From Solibacillus silvestris (GTDB lineage Bacteria > Bacillota > Bacilli > Bacillales_A > Planococcaceae), in NCBI GenBank assembly GCA_001586195.1, contig CP014609.1:3194501-3258500 (forward strand): a DNA stretch of 64,000 bases, given 5' to 3'. The notes under the pieces were generated by a model, which did no database searches, was not told the origin of the DNA, and saw only the letters and a program-made list of their open reading frames with translations. The translations under genes and the position numbers were made by a program. Below, piece by piece: positions 1-9,233 of the stretch. How positions within the stretch are numbered: the stretch's first letter is position 1; each line of letters starts with the position of its first letter.

Positions 1-883
1 TTTGTGATTGCGTATGATTGTAGGCAGCAAAACCGCTGTCAATTAGTCCTGCTTTAGCAATTTTTTCTACCTTTTTCAATACTTCAAGCGTTTCAGGTTT
101 TTTCCAAGCCTCTACTACACCATTATTTAAGTCATTTAATAACTCTTCACCGCCTGCAGCAGCAAAAGCCGGATTCAATACGCCACGGTGGAAGTATTGT
201 GTATGTTGGCCTGTCGTTACAAATGGTGCAATTTTCGTATCGGCTTTAATTTTTTCCATAGAGCTAATCCAGCTGTCAAAATCTGTTGGTACTTCCCATC
301 CGTTTTCTTCAAACCACTTCGCATCATACCAAGTTCCCCACGTATCGAATACTAATGGCAAACTATAGATTTTCCCGCCATCTACTTCTTCTGCCGGTGA
401 GATAAAGCTATCTAATAATGCTGTACCATTTTCAAGTTTAATTCCTTTTGCAAATTCACTAATATCCATTAACTGACCTTCAGCGATCATTTGTGTTTCA
501 CTAGCTCCTGCTCCATCGATATAGACGACATCAGGTGGTGTTTCCGAAATCCAACGTGTGTTCATCTCCGTATTAATATTCGGACCTGCATGTTCTACAA
601 TTTCTAAATCCGGATGCTGTTTTTGGAAGTCCCCTATAACTTGCTTCCACCATCCGTCTCCATATCCTCCAACGAAATATTGAATTTCCAGTTTGCCTGA
701 CAACCCATCCCCTGTACTTTCTGTAGAAGTATTATCCGATGAAGTCGTTGATTGTTCTGTACTGCTGTTTCCTTCAGTGTCGCTGTTTGATTCCTCGTCA
801 TTCGAACACGCTACGAGCAATAGCATTAAACTCATTAATGCTACTAAAAACCAAGTCTGCTTTCTCTCTTTGATAACAAACAT
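1..883 (-). CDS. Sugar ABC transporter substrate-binding lipoprotein (C-terminus off window)
   Basis: Extracellular family 1 solute-binding protein. The N-terminus has a positively charged start, a hydrophobic stretch and a lipobox LLVAC, so the mature protein should be a membrane-anchored lipoprotein. An S/T/E/N-rich linker follows, then the binding domain beginning near GKLEIQYF. The start ATG at 883-881 has an AAGGGG ribosome binding site about 8 bases upstream. The reading frame is open to base 1, so the C-terminus and any permease genes lie outside. It is divergent to nothing and directly downstream of an RpiR-type regulator on the same strand, which suggests the substrate is a sugar or amino sugar; the exact sugar cannot be read from the sequence. 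Confidence 0.85.
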   Translation of the reverse strand, partial: MFVIKERKQTWFLVALMSLMLLLVACSNDEESNSDTEGNSSTEQSTTSSDNTSTESTGDGLSGKLEIQYFVGGYGDGWWKQVIGDFQKQHPDLEIVEHAGPNINTEMNTRWISETPPDVVYIDGAGASETQMIAEGQLMDISEFAKGIKLENGTALLDSFISPAEEVDGGKIYSLPLVFDTWGTWYDAKWFEENGWEVPTDFDSWISSMEKIKADTKIAPFVTTGQHTQYFHRGVLNPAFAAAGGEELLNDLNNGVVEAWKKPETLEVLKKVEKIAKAGLIDSGFAAYNHTQSQ

Positions 884-940
884 ACATTACACCCCTTCAT
901 TTTCATTATGTTAACTATATGAATATAGTCAGCACCAATA

Positions 941-1792
941 TTAGCGAGAAAAACCCTTAATTACCTCGAGTGTGCGATTTAACGCAACAATCGATTTATC
1001 ATAGTTTAATGTGGCGATTCCTGTATATAAAATATCAATTAATGTCAGTTGGGCGATGCGTGATGCGGTTGCCGAGCTACGAATATCTGCTTCGTTAGAA
1101 ACAACGTACAGAGCATAATCTGCAAAGCTTTGTATAGTATTTCGCTTGTTTTGTGTCATTGTAATAATCGTTGCTTGATTCTCTTTTGCAACGGTAAGCG
1201 CATTAATAACTTCCTTCGTTTCACCTGAGTACGAGATCGCGAATACAACATCTTCGCTCGTTGCATGTGCTGCTGCAATCAGCTGCCCATGACTATCGAA
1301 AATTGTTTCACAGTTTTTATTAATCCGTTTCAATTTATGTTCAAAATCTTGCGCAACGATTGCTGAGGCCCCGATGCCGATAAAGATAATCTTTCTTGCA
1401 TTATTAATTTGGTGAATAATTTTCTCCAATTCCCTTTCGCCATTAATCATTAGCGTTCGTTGGATTGCATCGATATTGTGCATTTCAATGGTCTGTATCA
1501 TTTGCAATATGGTCGAATCTTTTTCCAGTTCAAAATTGTGGTTGTTTTGAATTTCCAGAGTAGGTGCTGTAGCAATACTTAGTTTTAAATCTTTGAATCC
1601 GGAAAAGTTTAATGCCCTGCACATTCTCACTATTGTTGCTTCACTTGTTTTAGCCTTTTCTGCCAGCACTGCAATCGGCATGCGAATAACATCCTCTAAG
1701 TGACTTAAAATATATAAAGCTACATTTCTTTCTGCAGGTTTCAGCAATTCCATCCCCGAACGTATTCTTTCAATACTATTTTCCAAATTCAT
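941..1792 (-). CDS. MurR/RpiR family transcriptional regulator
   Basis: Sugar-phosphate-responsive DNA-binding regulator of 283 residues. Residues 1-75 form the HTH_6 domain (LKPAERNVALYIL, then a recognition helix around KTSEATIVRMCRALNFSG). Residues about 125-255 form a SIS sugar-isomerase-fold domain with the typical GIGASAIVAQDFEHKLKRI and FAISYSGETKEV segments that bind phosphosugars. The length matches the family. It sits just upstream of, and in the same direction as, the sugar-binding lipoprotein gene (58-base gap), so it most likely controls that uptake system. The effector is unknown. Confidence 0.9.
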   Translation of the reverse strand: MNLENSIERIRSGMELLKPAERNVALYILSHLEDVIRMPIAVLAEKAKTSEATIVRMCRALNFSGFKDLKLSIATAPTLEIQNNHNFELEKDSTILQMIQTIEMHNIDAIQRTLMINGERELEKIIHQINNARKIIFIGIGASAIVAQDFEHKLKRINKNCETIFDSHGQLIAAAHATSEDVVFAISYSGETKEVINALTVAKENQATIITMTQNKRNTIQSFADYALYVVSNEADIRSSATASRIAQLTLIDILYTGIATLNYDKSIVALNRTLEVIKGFSR

Positions 1793-1899
1793 TACCTACT
1801 CTCAAACAAAATGTTGTAAAACTTCCTTTTTAATATAAAATATATGAAATTTAACTCCATAATAAAACCTATATTGCTAGTCGTCAAGATTTTATTTTA

Positions 1900-1914
1900 A
1901 ATTTTCTGAAAATA
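1900..1914. promoter_or_regulatory. Candidate CodY box
   Basis: The 15-mer AATTTTCTGAAAATA differs at one position from the CodY consensus AATTTTCWGAAAATT. It lies in the divergent intergenic region between the RpiR-type regulator (start 1792) and the metallophosphoesterase gene (start 1999). CodY represses many transport and catabolic genes in low-GC Gram-positives. Which of the two promoters it would control is inference. Confidence 0.5.
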
Positions 1915-1998
1915 AAAGGAAATAAATGTTTTATTTTATCGATTAATTGACTATTGCTATACTATTGTAGAAATTCAATTATACGGTGGTGATTCTTA

Positions 1999-2574
1999 AT
2001 GAAGTATGCAATTTTAAGTGACTTACATTCGCATTATAAAAATACTAAAAAGGTGTTAAACCATATACAGCAAGTAGCACCAAATGCAGAGATTATTGGC
2101 TTAGGGGATTTATTCGAGTGTAAAATCGGCAAGAAAAAGGCGAAAATGGTTCGTCATGCAAAGCTAAAAGATGCGGCAATTATTGATGATAAGTTTATGA
2201 GCCTCTTAACATTCCCTTCTATCATCGGCAACCAGGAAGAACGGATTGCTCTTGTAACAGGGGATAATCGTTTTCTCCAATATAAAAATGCACTTGTAAT
2301 TGAACATGCAACTTTAATTCACGGGCACCAAATAGAGTGGGATAAGACATTCAATCCTACCTTCCCTAACATCCAAACGCCACTGCTGTTTTTTGGACAT
2401 AGTCATGAAGCAGCCATCTATAAGGATGGGCAACGACAATCTGTCCCTTACGATATCCCTCTGGCTGTTGGAAAAAAACAATACCAGATTAATGTCGGTC
2501 CTGTCGTAGATAATAAAGAATGGTGCCTATATGACAGTGAGGAAATGACGGTCACTTTTATGCAGGCGCAATAG
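1999..2574 (+). CDS. Calcineurin-like metallophosphoesterase
   Basis: Single-domain metal-dependent phosphoesterase of 191 residues, YfcE-like in size. Metal-binding motifs are in order: D-x-H near the start (LSDLHSHY, residues 8-10), GLGDLFE (about 35-41), IIGNQEER (about 74), HGH (about 112) and GHSH (about 135). The usual GNHE motif reads GNQEE here, so one ligand position carries Gln, which may alter metal preference. The start has GGTGGTG 8 bases upstream. No signal peptide, so cytoplasmic. It stands alone, followed by a terminator; the physiological substrate is unknown. Confidence 0.8.
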   Translation: MKYAILSDLHSHYKNTKKVLNHIQQVAPNAEIIGLGDLFECKIGKKKAKMVRHAKLKDAAIIDDKFMSLLTFPSIIGNQEERIALVTGDNRFLQYKNALVIEHATLIHGHQIEWDKTFNPTFPNIQTPLLFFGHSHEAAIYKDGQRQSVPYDIPLAVGKKQYQINVGPVVDNKEWCLYDSEEMTVTFMQAQ

Positions 2575-2575
2575 G

Positions 2576-2614
2576 AAAAGGCTGCCCTGAAGTAAATTCA
2601 GGACAGCCTTTTAA
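2576..2614. terminator. Intrinsic terminator, usable in both directions
   Basis: Left arm AAAAGGCTGCCCTGAA (2576-2591) and right arm TTCAGGACAGCCTTTT (2597-2612) pair with one C/A mismatch around a 5-base loop. The A and T runs on the two sides let it serve both the convergent metallophosphoesterase and radical-SAM genes. Confidence 0.85.
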
Positions 2615-2631
2615 TCTATTTATATAGCCGA

Positions 2632-3531
2632 TTACAAAACATCCGGCAGTTCTGAATCCATGCCAAACTTTTGGCGGAAACCGCATTTTTTGCAAAGTTC
2701 TTCAATTGCTTCACGACGAGAAAAACCATCTACTAAGTTTTGTGCACGGTCGGTAGTAATAATTTCGCCGAATTTTTGATCGTGGACATTCCCTAGATTA
2801 ATGACACCCTCGCCATCCAAACAACAAGGAACAACAGAACCATCTACTAAAATAGCTGCATGTGTACGCAATGCATGACAGAACCCTTTTCCTTCATCCG
2901 CTTTTTCAAGTAGACTCGGCCAGCGGAACTCATGATCCTGGTTTAAATAGATGTTTTTTGCAATTTTTACTCCTGAGCCCATTTCTACCCGCTCTTGAAT
3001 TTCATAGTCCAGTTCATACTCTTTTTCGAGAATTTCAAGTGTTTCGCGGTTTCTACGGTTTGCCAGTTCGGAAACATTATTGCGCTGCAAATTCCATAGC
3101 CTGTAAGAAATAATGACATTATGTTTTCGTACATCCCGTACAAATTCCAAAATATCACTTAAGTACTTTTCGCGGTTTTCAGAGCCTTCATGTCCATCAA
3201 AACTATGAAGCGAAAAATTTATTTGTCTGAGTGCAGGCTTGCCTAAAAGCTTTTCACGGTTCTTTTTAATTAACGTCCCGTTTGTCGTAATATTGACTTT
3301 AAAGCCCTTTTCATGTGCAATATCAAGTAATTGCCCAATGCGCGGATGCAATAAAGGCTCCCCTTTTACATGTAGGTATATATATTTTGTATAGCCGCTA
3401 ATTTCATCTAAAATATGAGCAAATTGCTCTACCTTTATTAATCCTTTTGCACGCTCTGTAGGTGGACAAAAGCTGCATGCTAAATTACATACACTTGTAA
3501 TTTCGATATACACTTTCTTAAAAGTTTTCAA
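2632..3531 (-). CDS. Radical SAM/SPASM domain protein
   Basis: Radical S-adenosylmethionine enzyme of 299 residues. The cluster motif CNLACSFC (C-x3-C-x2-C, residues 15-22) lies right at the N-terminus, followed by a GEPLLHPRIGQLLD segment typical of the SAM-binding barrel. The C-terminal third has further cysteines (PCCLDGEG, then CKKCGF) that fit a SPASM-type auxiliary cluster. The best start is a TTG at 3531, with AAGGAATGG upstream. SPASM proteins modify peptides, proteins or small molecules; no peptide substrate gene is visible nearby, so the substrate is unknown. Confidence 0.85.
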   Translation of the reverse strand: MKTFKKVYIEITSVCNLACSFCPPTERAKGLIKVEQFAHILDEISGYTKYIYLHVKGEPLLHPRIGQLLDIAHEKGFKVNITTNGTLIKKNREKLLGKPALRQINFSLHSFDGHEGSENREKYLSDILEFVRDVRKHNVIISYRLWNLQRNNVSELANRRNRETLEILEKEYELDYEIQERVEMGSGVKIAKNIYLNQDHEFRWPSLLEKADEGKGFCHALRTHAAILVDGSVVPCCLDGEGVINLGNVHDQKFGEIITTDRAQNLVDGFSRREAIEELCKKCGFRQKFGMDSELPDVL

Positions 3532-3636
3532 CGCTCGTTCACCATTCCTTTTTTGATCCTAAACAATACTTCTCATTGTAACAAATTTCTTACGTAAAAA
3601 GGAAGCTGTCTGTTTGGCTTAATACACAATGCAAAT

Positions 3637-3671
3637 AAAAAACCGCCTAGAATATGAATGATATTCTAGGC
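3637..3671 (-). terminator. Intrinsic terminator of the DUF1456 gene
   Basis: Perfect 11-bp stem GCCTAGAATAT / ATATTCTAGGC (3645-3655 with 3661-3671) and a 5-base loop. On the minus strand it is followed by a T run (A run at 3637-3642). Confidence 0.9.
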
Positions 3672-3682
3672 AGTTCGTATTT

Positions 3683-4180
3683 TTATCCGCGGTAGCGAAC
3701 GGATAGGCCTTTAAGGAATTTACGGGCAAAGTTGTCGCCGCATTCTTTGTAATTACGGTGACCCGGTTTACGCATAATGGCACCAAGTTCGCCTTTTGAT
3801 ACTGCAATACCCCCGTCATCAAGCACATCCAGCATCTCTTCTGTCGTCAGCTGGCATGCAACTTTCAGCTTTTTCAGCATCATGTTGTTAACATGATCCG
3901 GCTTTTCCTGCACAGGCGCTGGCTGCCCTTCTTTTTTCGGCATCGGTCCACGCTTATACGTAATCAACCCATTGAAAAATGCTTCCAAATTTTTATGATT
4001 CACTTTCATTTGGTCATAATCAGCAGGTGCTTCCTCATCTTTTTCCAAAGACTTCGTTAAAATTTTCGGCATATCCTCCGGGGAAACTGTAACGCCACCT
4101 AACTTAAAAATTTCAATCATTTCTTTATTTTTCAAATCCAATGCATAACGCGTTCGGATGAGAATATCATTATTATCCAT
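3683..4180 (-). CDS. DUF1456 family protein (YehS-like)
   Basis: Protein of 165 residues built of two copies of the DUF1456 helical repeat. The first begins with MDNNDILIRTRYALDLKN and has FKLGGVTVSPED; the second begins LKKLKVACQL and has LDDGGIAVSKGE. The tail is basic (KFLKGLSVRYRG). I chose the ATG at 4180 because GGAGG lies 5 bases upstream and the E. coli YehS relative starts at the same point; a longer upstream reading has no ribosome binding site. Its function is not known; the family is cytoplasmic. It is a single-gene unit with its own terminator. Confidence 0.85.
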   Translation of the reverse strand: MDNNDILIRTRYALDLKNKEMIEIFKLGGVTVSPEDMPKILTKSLEKDEEAPADYDQMKVNHKNLEAFFNGLITYKRGPMPKKEGQPAPVQEKPDHVNNMMLKKLKVACQLTTEEMLDVLDDGGIAVSKGELGAIMRKPGHRNYKECGDNFARKFLKGLSVRYRG

Positions 4181-4501
4181 AATAACCTCCATACTTCTTT
4201 CGCTAGCAAATATTATATCAGAGGTTGGACTTGGAATGTTAGCGCGATCTCTTAAACGTTCCATATCTTTTAGCGTATTTTTTTATACATTTCCACTCAG
4301 CAAAAACTAGTATTCACAATATTTAGAATCCAGAAACCCCGCGCAAAATCAATAACACTAAATAGTAATTTTATGCTCTAAACAGAAAATTTACGTGATT
4401 TATAAAAAAATAGGTTTATAATTATCTGAAGATTTGATATAGTTATATTGCATTAATTTGCAAAAAATATCATGTTTTTACACAAAATGGGGGGTTTTAA
4501 G

Positions 4502-6169
4502 ATGAAATTGAACAAGTTTCTAACACTTTTCATGGCACTTGTACTATCTGTAGTACTTGCGGCATGTGGTGGGGACGACAGTAAGGACAATGAAACATCG
4601 GAAGGTTCTACAGGTACTGAAACAAATAATGAAGGGTCTACAAGCACTTCATCAGAGCCAAAAGAGCTTAACCTAGTATTTATGTCTGAACCACCGTCTT
4701 TACACCCGGGTTTAGCCTCTGATACTACATCAAGTACTGCTATCAACAACATTTTCGAAGGTTTAATGACAATGGAAAACGGCGTTCCGGTTGAGGCTGC
4801 CGCTGAAAGCTATGAGATTTCCGATGACTTATTAACTTATACATTTAATTTACGTGATTCAAAATGGTCTAACGGAGACCCTGTAACAGCAAACGACTTT
4901 GCTTTTGCTTGGAAATGGGCATTAACGCCAGAAAACGCTTCTGAATATGCTTCAATTTTATATCCAATCAAAGGCGCTGAAGCTTACCACTCAGGTACTG
5001 GCTCTGCCGATGATTTAGGTATTAAAGTTGTGGATGACAAAACTTTAGAAGTAACATTAGAAGTTCCAACACCATATTTCTTGGAATTAACTGCTTTCAA
5101 AACATTTTCACCAATTCACCAAGCTACTCAAGAAGCAAATGCTAACTGGTACACTGAGGCAGACACAATCGTATCAAATGGTGCTTACACTTTAACGGAG
5201 TGGGTTCACAATGGTAACTTGGTATTCACTAAATCAGAAAATTACTGGGATAAAGAGAACGTGAAAATTGATACGGTAAACGTAGCAATCGTTGAATCTG
5301 AAGCTTCTCAAATGAACATGTTTGATGCTGGGGAAGTTGACTTCTTAGGAACAAATTATGGTTCGATCTCCCTTGATGCAATCGATCGCTTAAAATCAGA
5401 AGGCACGCTTAAAGTAGCAGAGTACTCTGGTGTTTACTGGTATAAATTCAACACGACAGACAAAGTGACAAGTAACGTAAATATTCGTAAAGCTTTAACT
5501 TTAGCAATAGACCGTGCAAGCTTAATTGCCAACATTACGAAGGCGGAACAACAACCTGCATTAGGATATGTTCCAAACTCAGTAGATGGATTTGGTGATG
5601 ATGAAGGTTATTTCAAAGATGCTGATTTCGAAGGTGCTAAAGAGTATTTAGCAAAAGGTTTAGAAGAACTTGGTTTATCAGATCCTTCTGAATTAGAAAT
5701 TACAGTTTCTCACAATACTTCTGAAGCTCATGCTGCAATTGCACAATTCGTTCAACAAGGATGGACAAAAGAATTAGGTATTAAAGTAAAACTTGATAAC
5801 TCTGAATGGCAAGTATATTTAGACAAACTTTCTAGCTTGGATTATCAAGTAGGTCGTTTAGGTTGGATTGCTGACTTCAACGATGCTTATACATTCCTGG
5901 AAATGTATAACTCTGCAGAAAACGGAAACAACGATACTGGTTGGGAAAATGCTGAATACTCTGACCTATTAAAACAATCAGTTACTGAAACAGATCCAGA
6001 CAAACGTACTCAGATTATGTTACAAGCAGAAGCAATTATGGCTGAAGAAGTTCCAGTTGCGCCAATCTACTTCTATACTAACCCTTACATCGTAAAAGAT
6101 TATGTAACAGGCATGGAGCCAGATGCATTAGGTAATATTTCACTTAAAAATGTTGATATCAACAAATAA
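4502..6169 (+). CDS. oppA: Oligopeptide ABC transporter substrate-binding lipoprotein
   Basis: Peptide-binding lipoprotein of 555 residues (SBP_bac_5 family). Signal peptide residues 1-21 end in the lipobox LAAC (Cys22), followed by an acidic Ser/Thr/Glu linker. The mature part starts with the typical SEPPSLHPGLASDTTS motif and later has YTFNLRDSKWSNGDPVTAND. It captures oligopeptides outside the cell and passes them to the OppBC channel. The ATG at 4502 is preceded by GGGGGG; an upstream ATG at 4472 lacks a good site. It heads the oppABCDF operon and is separated from oppB by a terminator, which should make the binding protein more abundant than the rest. Confidence 0.95.
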   Translation: MKLNKFLTLFMALVLSVVLAACGGDDSKDNETSEGSTGTETNNEGSTSTSSEPKELNLVFMSEPPSLHPGLASDTTSSTAINNIFEGLMTMENGVPVEAAAESYEISDDLLTYTFNLRDSKWSNGDPVTANDFAFAWKWALTPENASEYASILYPIKGAEAYHSGTGSADDLGIKVVDDKTLEVTLEVPTPYFLELTAFKTFSPIHQATQEANANWYTEADTIVSNGAYTLTEWVHNGNLVFTKSENYWDKENVKIDTVNVAIVESEASQMNMFDAGEVDFLGTNYGSISLDAIDRLKSEGTLKVAEYSGVYWYKFNTTDKVTSNVNIRKALTLAIDRASLIANITKAEQQPALGYVPNSVDGFGDDEGYFKDADFEGAKEYLAKGLEELGLSDPSELEITVSHNTSEAHAAIAQFVQQGWTKELGIKVKLDNSEWQVYLDKLSSLDYQVGRLGWIADFNDAYTFLEMYNSAENGNNDTGWENAEYSDLLKQSVTETDPDKRTQIMLQAEAIMAEEVPVAPIYFYTNPYIVKDYVTGMEPDALGNISLKNVDINK

Positions 6170-6209
6170 TTTCTAACATATCAACACAACTTATTGTGTA
6201 TGTTTACAT

Positions 6210-6254
6210 GAAAGGCTGCTCAGAATCCATGTGATTTAGGGCAGCCTTTCTATA
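6210..6254 (+). terminator. Intercistronic terminator between oppA and oppB
   Basis: GAAAGGCTGC (6210-6219) pairs with GCAGCCTTTC (6241-6250) across a 21-base loop. The T run is short, so partial read-through into oppB is likely. This arrangement raises the oppA message relative to the permease genes. Confidence 0.75.
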
Positions 6255-6300
6255 TATTTCAGAATATTCATTTCATTCTAACAAAAAGGGGGTCTGTTTA

Positions 6301-7230
6301 GTGCTTAACTACATTTTCAAGCGATTAATTTATATTTTGGTAGCATTATTTTTCATCATATCGGCAACGTTCTTTTTAATGAAGCTTGCACCAGGTAGCC
6401 CATTTGCCAGCGAGCGTGAGTTATTACCAGCAATCGAACAGCAACTTAATGCAAAATACGGACTTGATAATCCATGGTACATCCAATATAAAGATTATTT
6501 AATCTCATCCCTTACATTTGATTTTGGAGAATCCATGAAATATAAAGGACGTTCAGTAAACGACATGATTTCCGAAGGATTCCCTGTTTCATTAGTACTA
6601 GGTTTAGAGGCAATGTTCTTAGCAGTAGGTTTTGGAATTTTACTAGGTGTTATTTCTGCACTTTATCACAATCGATTTCCTGACTATGTGTCGACTGTCA
6701 TCGCTGTTATAGGAATTTCTGTCCCTTCCTTTATTCTTGCAGCGATATTACAGCTCTATTTATCACTAAAATTGGGGTGGTTCCCTGTGACTGGATGGAA
6801 AGGCTTTAGCTACACGGTTTTACCTGCATTCGCTATTGCCCTGACACATGTTGGATTTATTGCGAAGCTAACTCGATCCAGTATGCTGGAACAAAATAAC
6901 AGTGAATATGTAAAGCTTGCACGTGCTAAAGGAATCGGAAAATGGACAATTGTATTTAAACACTCGCTTCGTAATGCGTTGTTGCCGGTTATCACCTATT
7001 TAGGACCTTTAACTGCAGGCGTACTGACAGGAAGTTTCATTATTGAACAAATTTTTGCCATACCGGGTATTGGCCGTCACTTCGTACAATCTATTACGAA
7101 TCGTGATTATACGACGATTATGGGTGTAACTGTTTTCTATTCAATTATTTTACTCTTTGCGGTATTAATTGTAGACATTTTGTATCACTACATTGACCCT
7201 CGTATCAAATTGAAAGGAGCGAAAAAATAA
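6301..7230 (+). CDS. oppB: Oligopeptide ABC transporter permease OppB
   Basis: Membrane permease of 309 residues, the usual OppB/DppB length. It has six predicted membrane segments beginning with LIYILVALFFIISATFFLM. The cytoplasmic coupling loop with the EAA-type motif is seen as YVKLARAKGIGKWTIVFKHSLRNALLPV. It forms the translocation channel together with OppC. The start is a GTG at 6301 with AAAGGGGGT 7 bases upstream. Its stop overlaps the oppC start by one base (TAATG), indicating translational coupling. Confidence 0.95.
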   Translation: MLNYIFKRLIYILVALFFIISATFFLMKLAPGSPFASERELLPAIEQQLNAKYGLDNPWYIQYKDYLISSLTFDFGESMKYKGRSVNDMISEGFPVSLVLGLEAMFLAVGFGILLGVISALYHNRFPDYVSTVIAVIGISVPSFILAAILQLYLSLKLGWFPVTGWKGFSYTVLPAFAIALTHVGFIAKLTRSSMLEQNNSEYVKLARAKGIGKWTIVFKHSLRNALLPVITYLGPLTAGVLTGSFIIEQIFAIPGIGRHFVQSITNRDYTTIMGVTVFYSIILLFAVLIVDILYHYIDPRIKLKGAKK

Positions 7231-8165
7231 TGACTTTAGAAAATAAATTTAATGAACAAATCGCTCCGGAGCGTTTTGAAATTGTAGGCGCCCGTCCAAG
7301 TGATGCGGATTCTCTAAACAAAAAGCAAATTTCATTTTGGCAAGAGGTAATGTACCGGTTTTCACATAACAAGCTAGCAATTATAGGCTTGGTTATTTTA
7401 TCGTTTATTACAATTATGGCTATCTTTGCACCGATGTTTTCCTCTTGGAGTTATGAAGAAAATACGGGTCTTTACAATACAGCCCCTTCAGCTGCCCACT
7501 GGTTCGGTACAGACGACCTTGCACGCGACTTATTCGTTCGTGTCTGGATTGGCGCAAGAATTTCGTTATTCATCGGTCTTGCCGCAGCTGTGATTGATTT
7601 AATTATTGGTGTTCTCTGGGGAAGTATTTCAGGATTGCTTGGTGGACGCGTTGACAATATTATGATGCGTATTGCTGATGTGTTAACAGCGATTCCTTAT
7701 TTATTAGTTGTTATCATTTTACTAGTCGTTATGGAGAAAGGATTAATTCCTATGATTATCGCCCTATCCTTTACGGGATGGGTAAACATGGCACGTATCG
7801 TTCGTGCTGAGGTACTTTCAATTAAGAGTCGTGAATTTGTTTTAGCTTCTCGCACATTAGGCGCTGGTTCATGGCATTTAATTAAACGTCACCTAATCCC
7901 AAATGCAATGGGCGCTATTTTAGTAACAATGACATTAACTATTCCAGCTGCAATCTTTACAGAATCATTTTTAAGCTATATTGGTTTAGGGGTACAGCAG
8001 CCGCTTGCAAGTTGGGGCACAATGGCTTCAGAAGGAAATAAGGCAATCCAATCTGCACCTTGGCGATTAATGTTCCCTGCCCTCTTCATTTCGTTAACGA
8101 TTTTCGCATTTAACGCTGTTGGAGATGGTCTTCGCGATGCTTTAGATCCGAAATTACGTAAGTAG
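7230..8165 (+). CDS. oppC: Oligopeptide ABC transporter permease OppC
   Basis: Second channel subunit, 311 residues. After a cytoplasmic N-terminal tail (about 40 residues) comes the OppC N-terminal domain with FSHNKLAIIGLVILSF, then the binding-protein-dependent transport domain. The coupling loop reads FVLASRTLGAGSWHLIKRHL. A GTDDLARDLFVR motif, typical of OppC/DppC, lies before the second membrane segment. The ATG overlaps the oppB stop codon, and the next gene follows after 15 bases. Confidence 0.95.
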   Translation: MTLENKFNEQIAPERFEIVGARPSDADSLNKKQISFWQEVMYRFSHNKLAIIGLVILSFITIMAIFAPMFSSWSYEENTGLYNTAPSAAHWFGTDDLARDLFVRVWIGARISLFIGLAAAVIDLIIGVLWGSISGLLGGRVDNIMMRIADVLTAIPYLLVVIILLVVMEKGLIPMIIALSFTGWVNMARIVRAEVLSIKSREFVLASRTLGAGSWHLIKRHLIPNAMGAILVTMTLTIPAAIFTESFLSYIGLGVQQPLASWGTMASEGNKAIQSAPWRLMFPALFISLTIFAFNAVGDGLRDALDPKLRK

Positions 8166-8180
8166 AAAGGGGTGTATGAG

Positions 8181-9233
8181 ATGAAGAAGAAAATTTTAGA
8201 AGTTAATGATTTACATATTCACTTCAAAACGTACGCCGGTATTGTCCAGGCTGTACGAGGCGTAAACTTTGAATTATACGAAGGCGAAACATTGGCTATC
8301 GTAGGTGAGTCGGGCTCAGGTAAAAGTGTTACGAGTAATGCTTTGATGAAGCTGATTCCTGAGCCACCCGGTATTTATGCCAATGGCGAAATAAAATTTA
8401 ACGGTCGTGATCTGATTCCTCTTTCTGAAAAAGATATGTTATCTATCCGGGGCAATGAAGTGGCAATGATTTTCCAAGATCCGATGACTGCACTAAACCC
8501 AACAATGCGTATCGGCAAGCAAATCATGGAAGTTTTATTAAAGCATAAAAAAGTTTCCAGTAAAGGGGCTGCGAAAACGCGTTCCATTGAATTATTAAAT
8601 CAGGTTGGTATACCTTTTCCTGAAAAACGGTTTGCTTCTTATCCACACGAGCTTTCGGGGGGGATGCGTCAGCGTGTTGTCATCGCAATTGCCCTTGCTG
8701 CAGATCCTAAGCTTCTAATTGCCGATGAACCAACAACAGCACTTGATGTAACGATTCAGGCGCAAATTTTAGAATTGATGAAGGACATTCAAAGAAGTTC
8801 GAATACTTCGATTATTTTTATCACTCATGATTTAGGGGTCGTGGCAAACGTGGCTGACCGTGTTGCCGTTATGTACGCCGGACAAATTGTTGAGTATGGC
8901 ACAGTAGAGGACATTTTCTACAATCCTAAGCATCCTTATACTTGGGGGCTGCTAGGTTCAATGCCCGACTTAAACAACTCTACAGATGAGTTATTACGTG
9001 CAATACCTGGTTCGCCGCCAAACTTGATTAATCCACCTATCGGCTGTGCATTCGCCCCTCGTAATGAGCTGGCTTTAGCAATCGATTATGAGGAAGAGCC
9101 ACCGATGTTCCAAGTTTCTGACACTCATTATGCAAAAACTTGGTTACTTCATCCGAACGCTCCAAAAATTCCACTTCCTGAGGCGGTTGCTCGCCGGATC
9201 GAAATGGCAAGAGGAGGCACAGCTAATGCGTAA
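8181..9233 (+). CDS. oppD: Oligopeptide ABC transporter ATP-binding protein OppD
   Basis: ATPase of 350 residues that powers peptide import. Walker A GESGSGKS, Q-loop IFQDPMTALNPT, ABC signature LSGGMRQR, Walker B LLIADEPT and the switch ITHDLGVVANVADR are all present. The C-terminal oligopeptide-transporter extension (PKHPYTWGLLGSMPDL, then IPGSPPNLINPPIGCAFAPR) marks it as OppD/DppD-type; part of the Cys motif that binds an iron-sulfur cluster in some relatives is reduced to one Cys. I chose ATG 8181 because AGAAAGGGG lies 8 bases upstream; an in-frame GTG at 8172 overlaps that site. Confidence 0.93.
   Translation: MKKKILEVNDLHIHFKTYAGIVQAVRGVNFELYEGETLAIVGESGSGKSVTSNALMKLIPEPPGIYANGEIKFNGRDLIPLSEKDMLSIRGNEVAMIFQDPMTALNPTMRIGKQIMEVLLKHKKVSSKGAAKTRSIELLNQVGIPFPEKRFASYPHELSGGMRQRVVIAIALAADPKLLIADEPTTALDVTIQAQILELMKDIQRSSNTSIIFITHDLGVVANVADRVAVMYAGQIVEYGTVEDIFYNPKHPYTWGLLGSMPDLNNSTDELLRAIPGSPPNLINPPIGCAFAPRNELALAIDYEEEPPMFQVSDTHYAKTWLLHPNAPKIPLPEAVARRIEMARGGTANA

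Noticed and set aside
9088-9225. Longer OppF with 46 extra residues
   Set aside because: The extension overlaps the oppD coding region in another frame; the ATG at 9226 has the GAGGAGG site and fits the family N-terminus.
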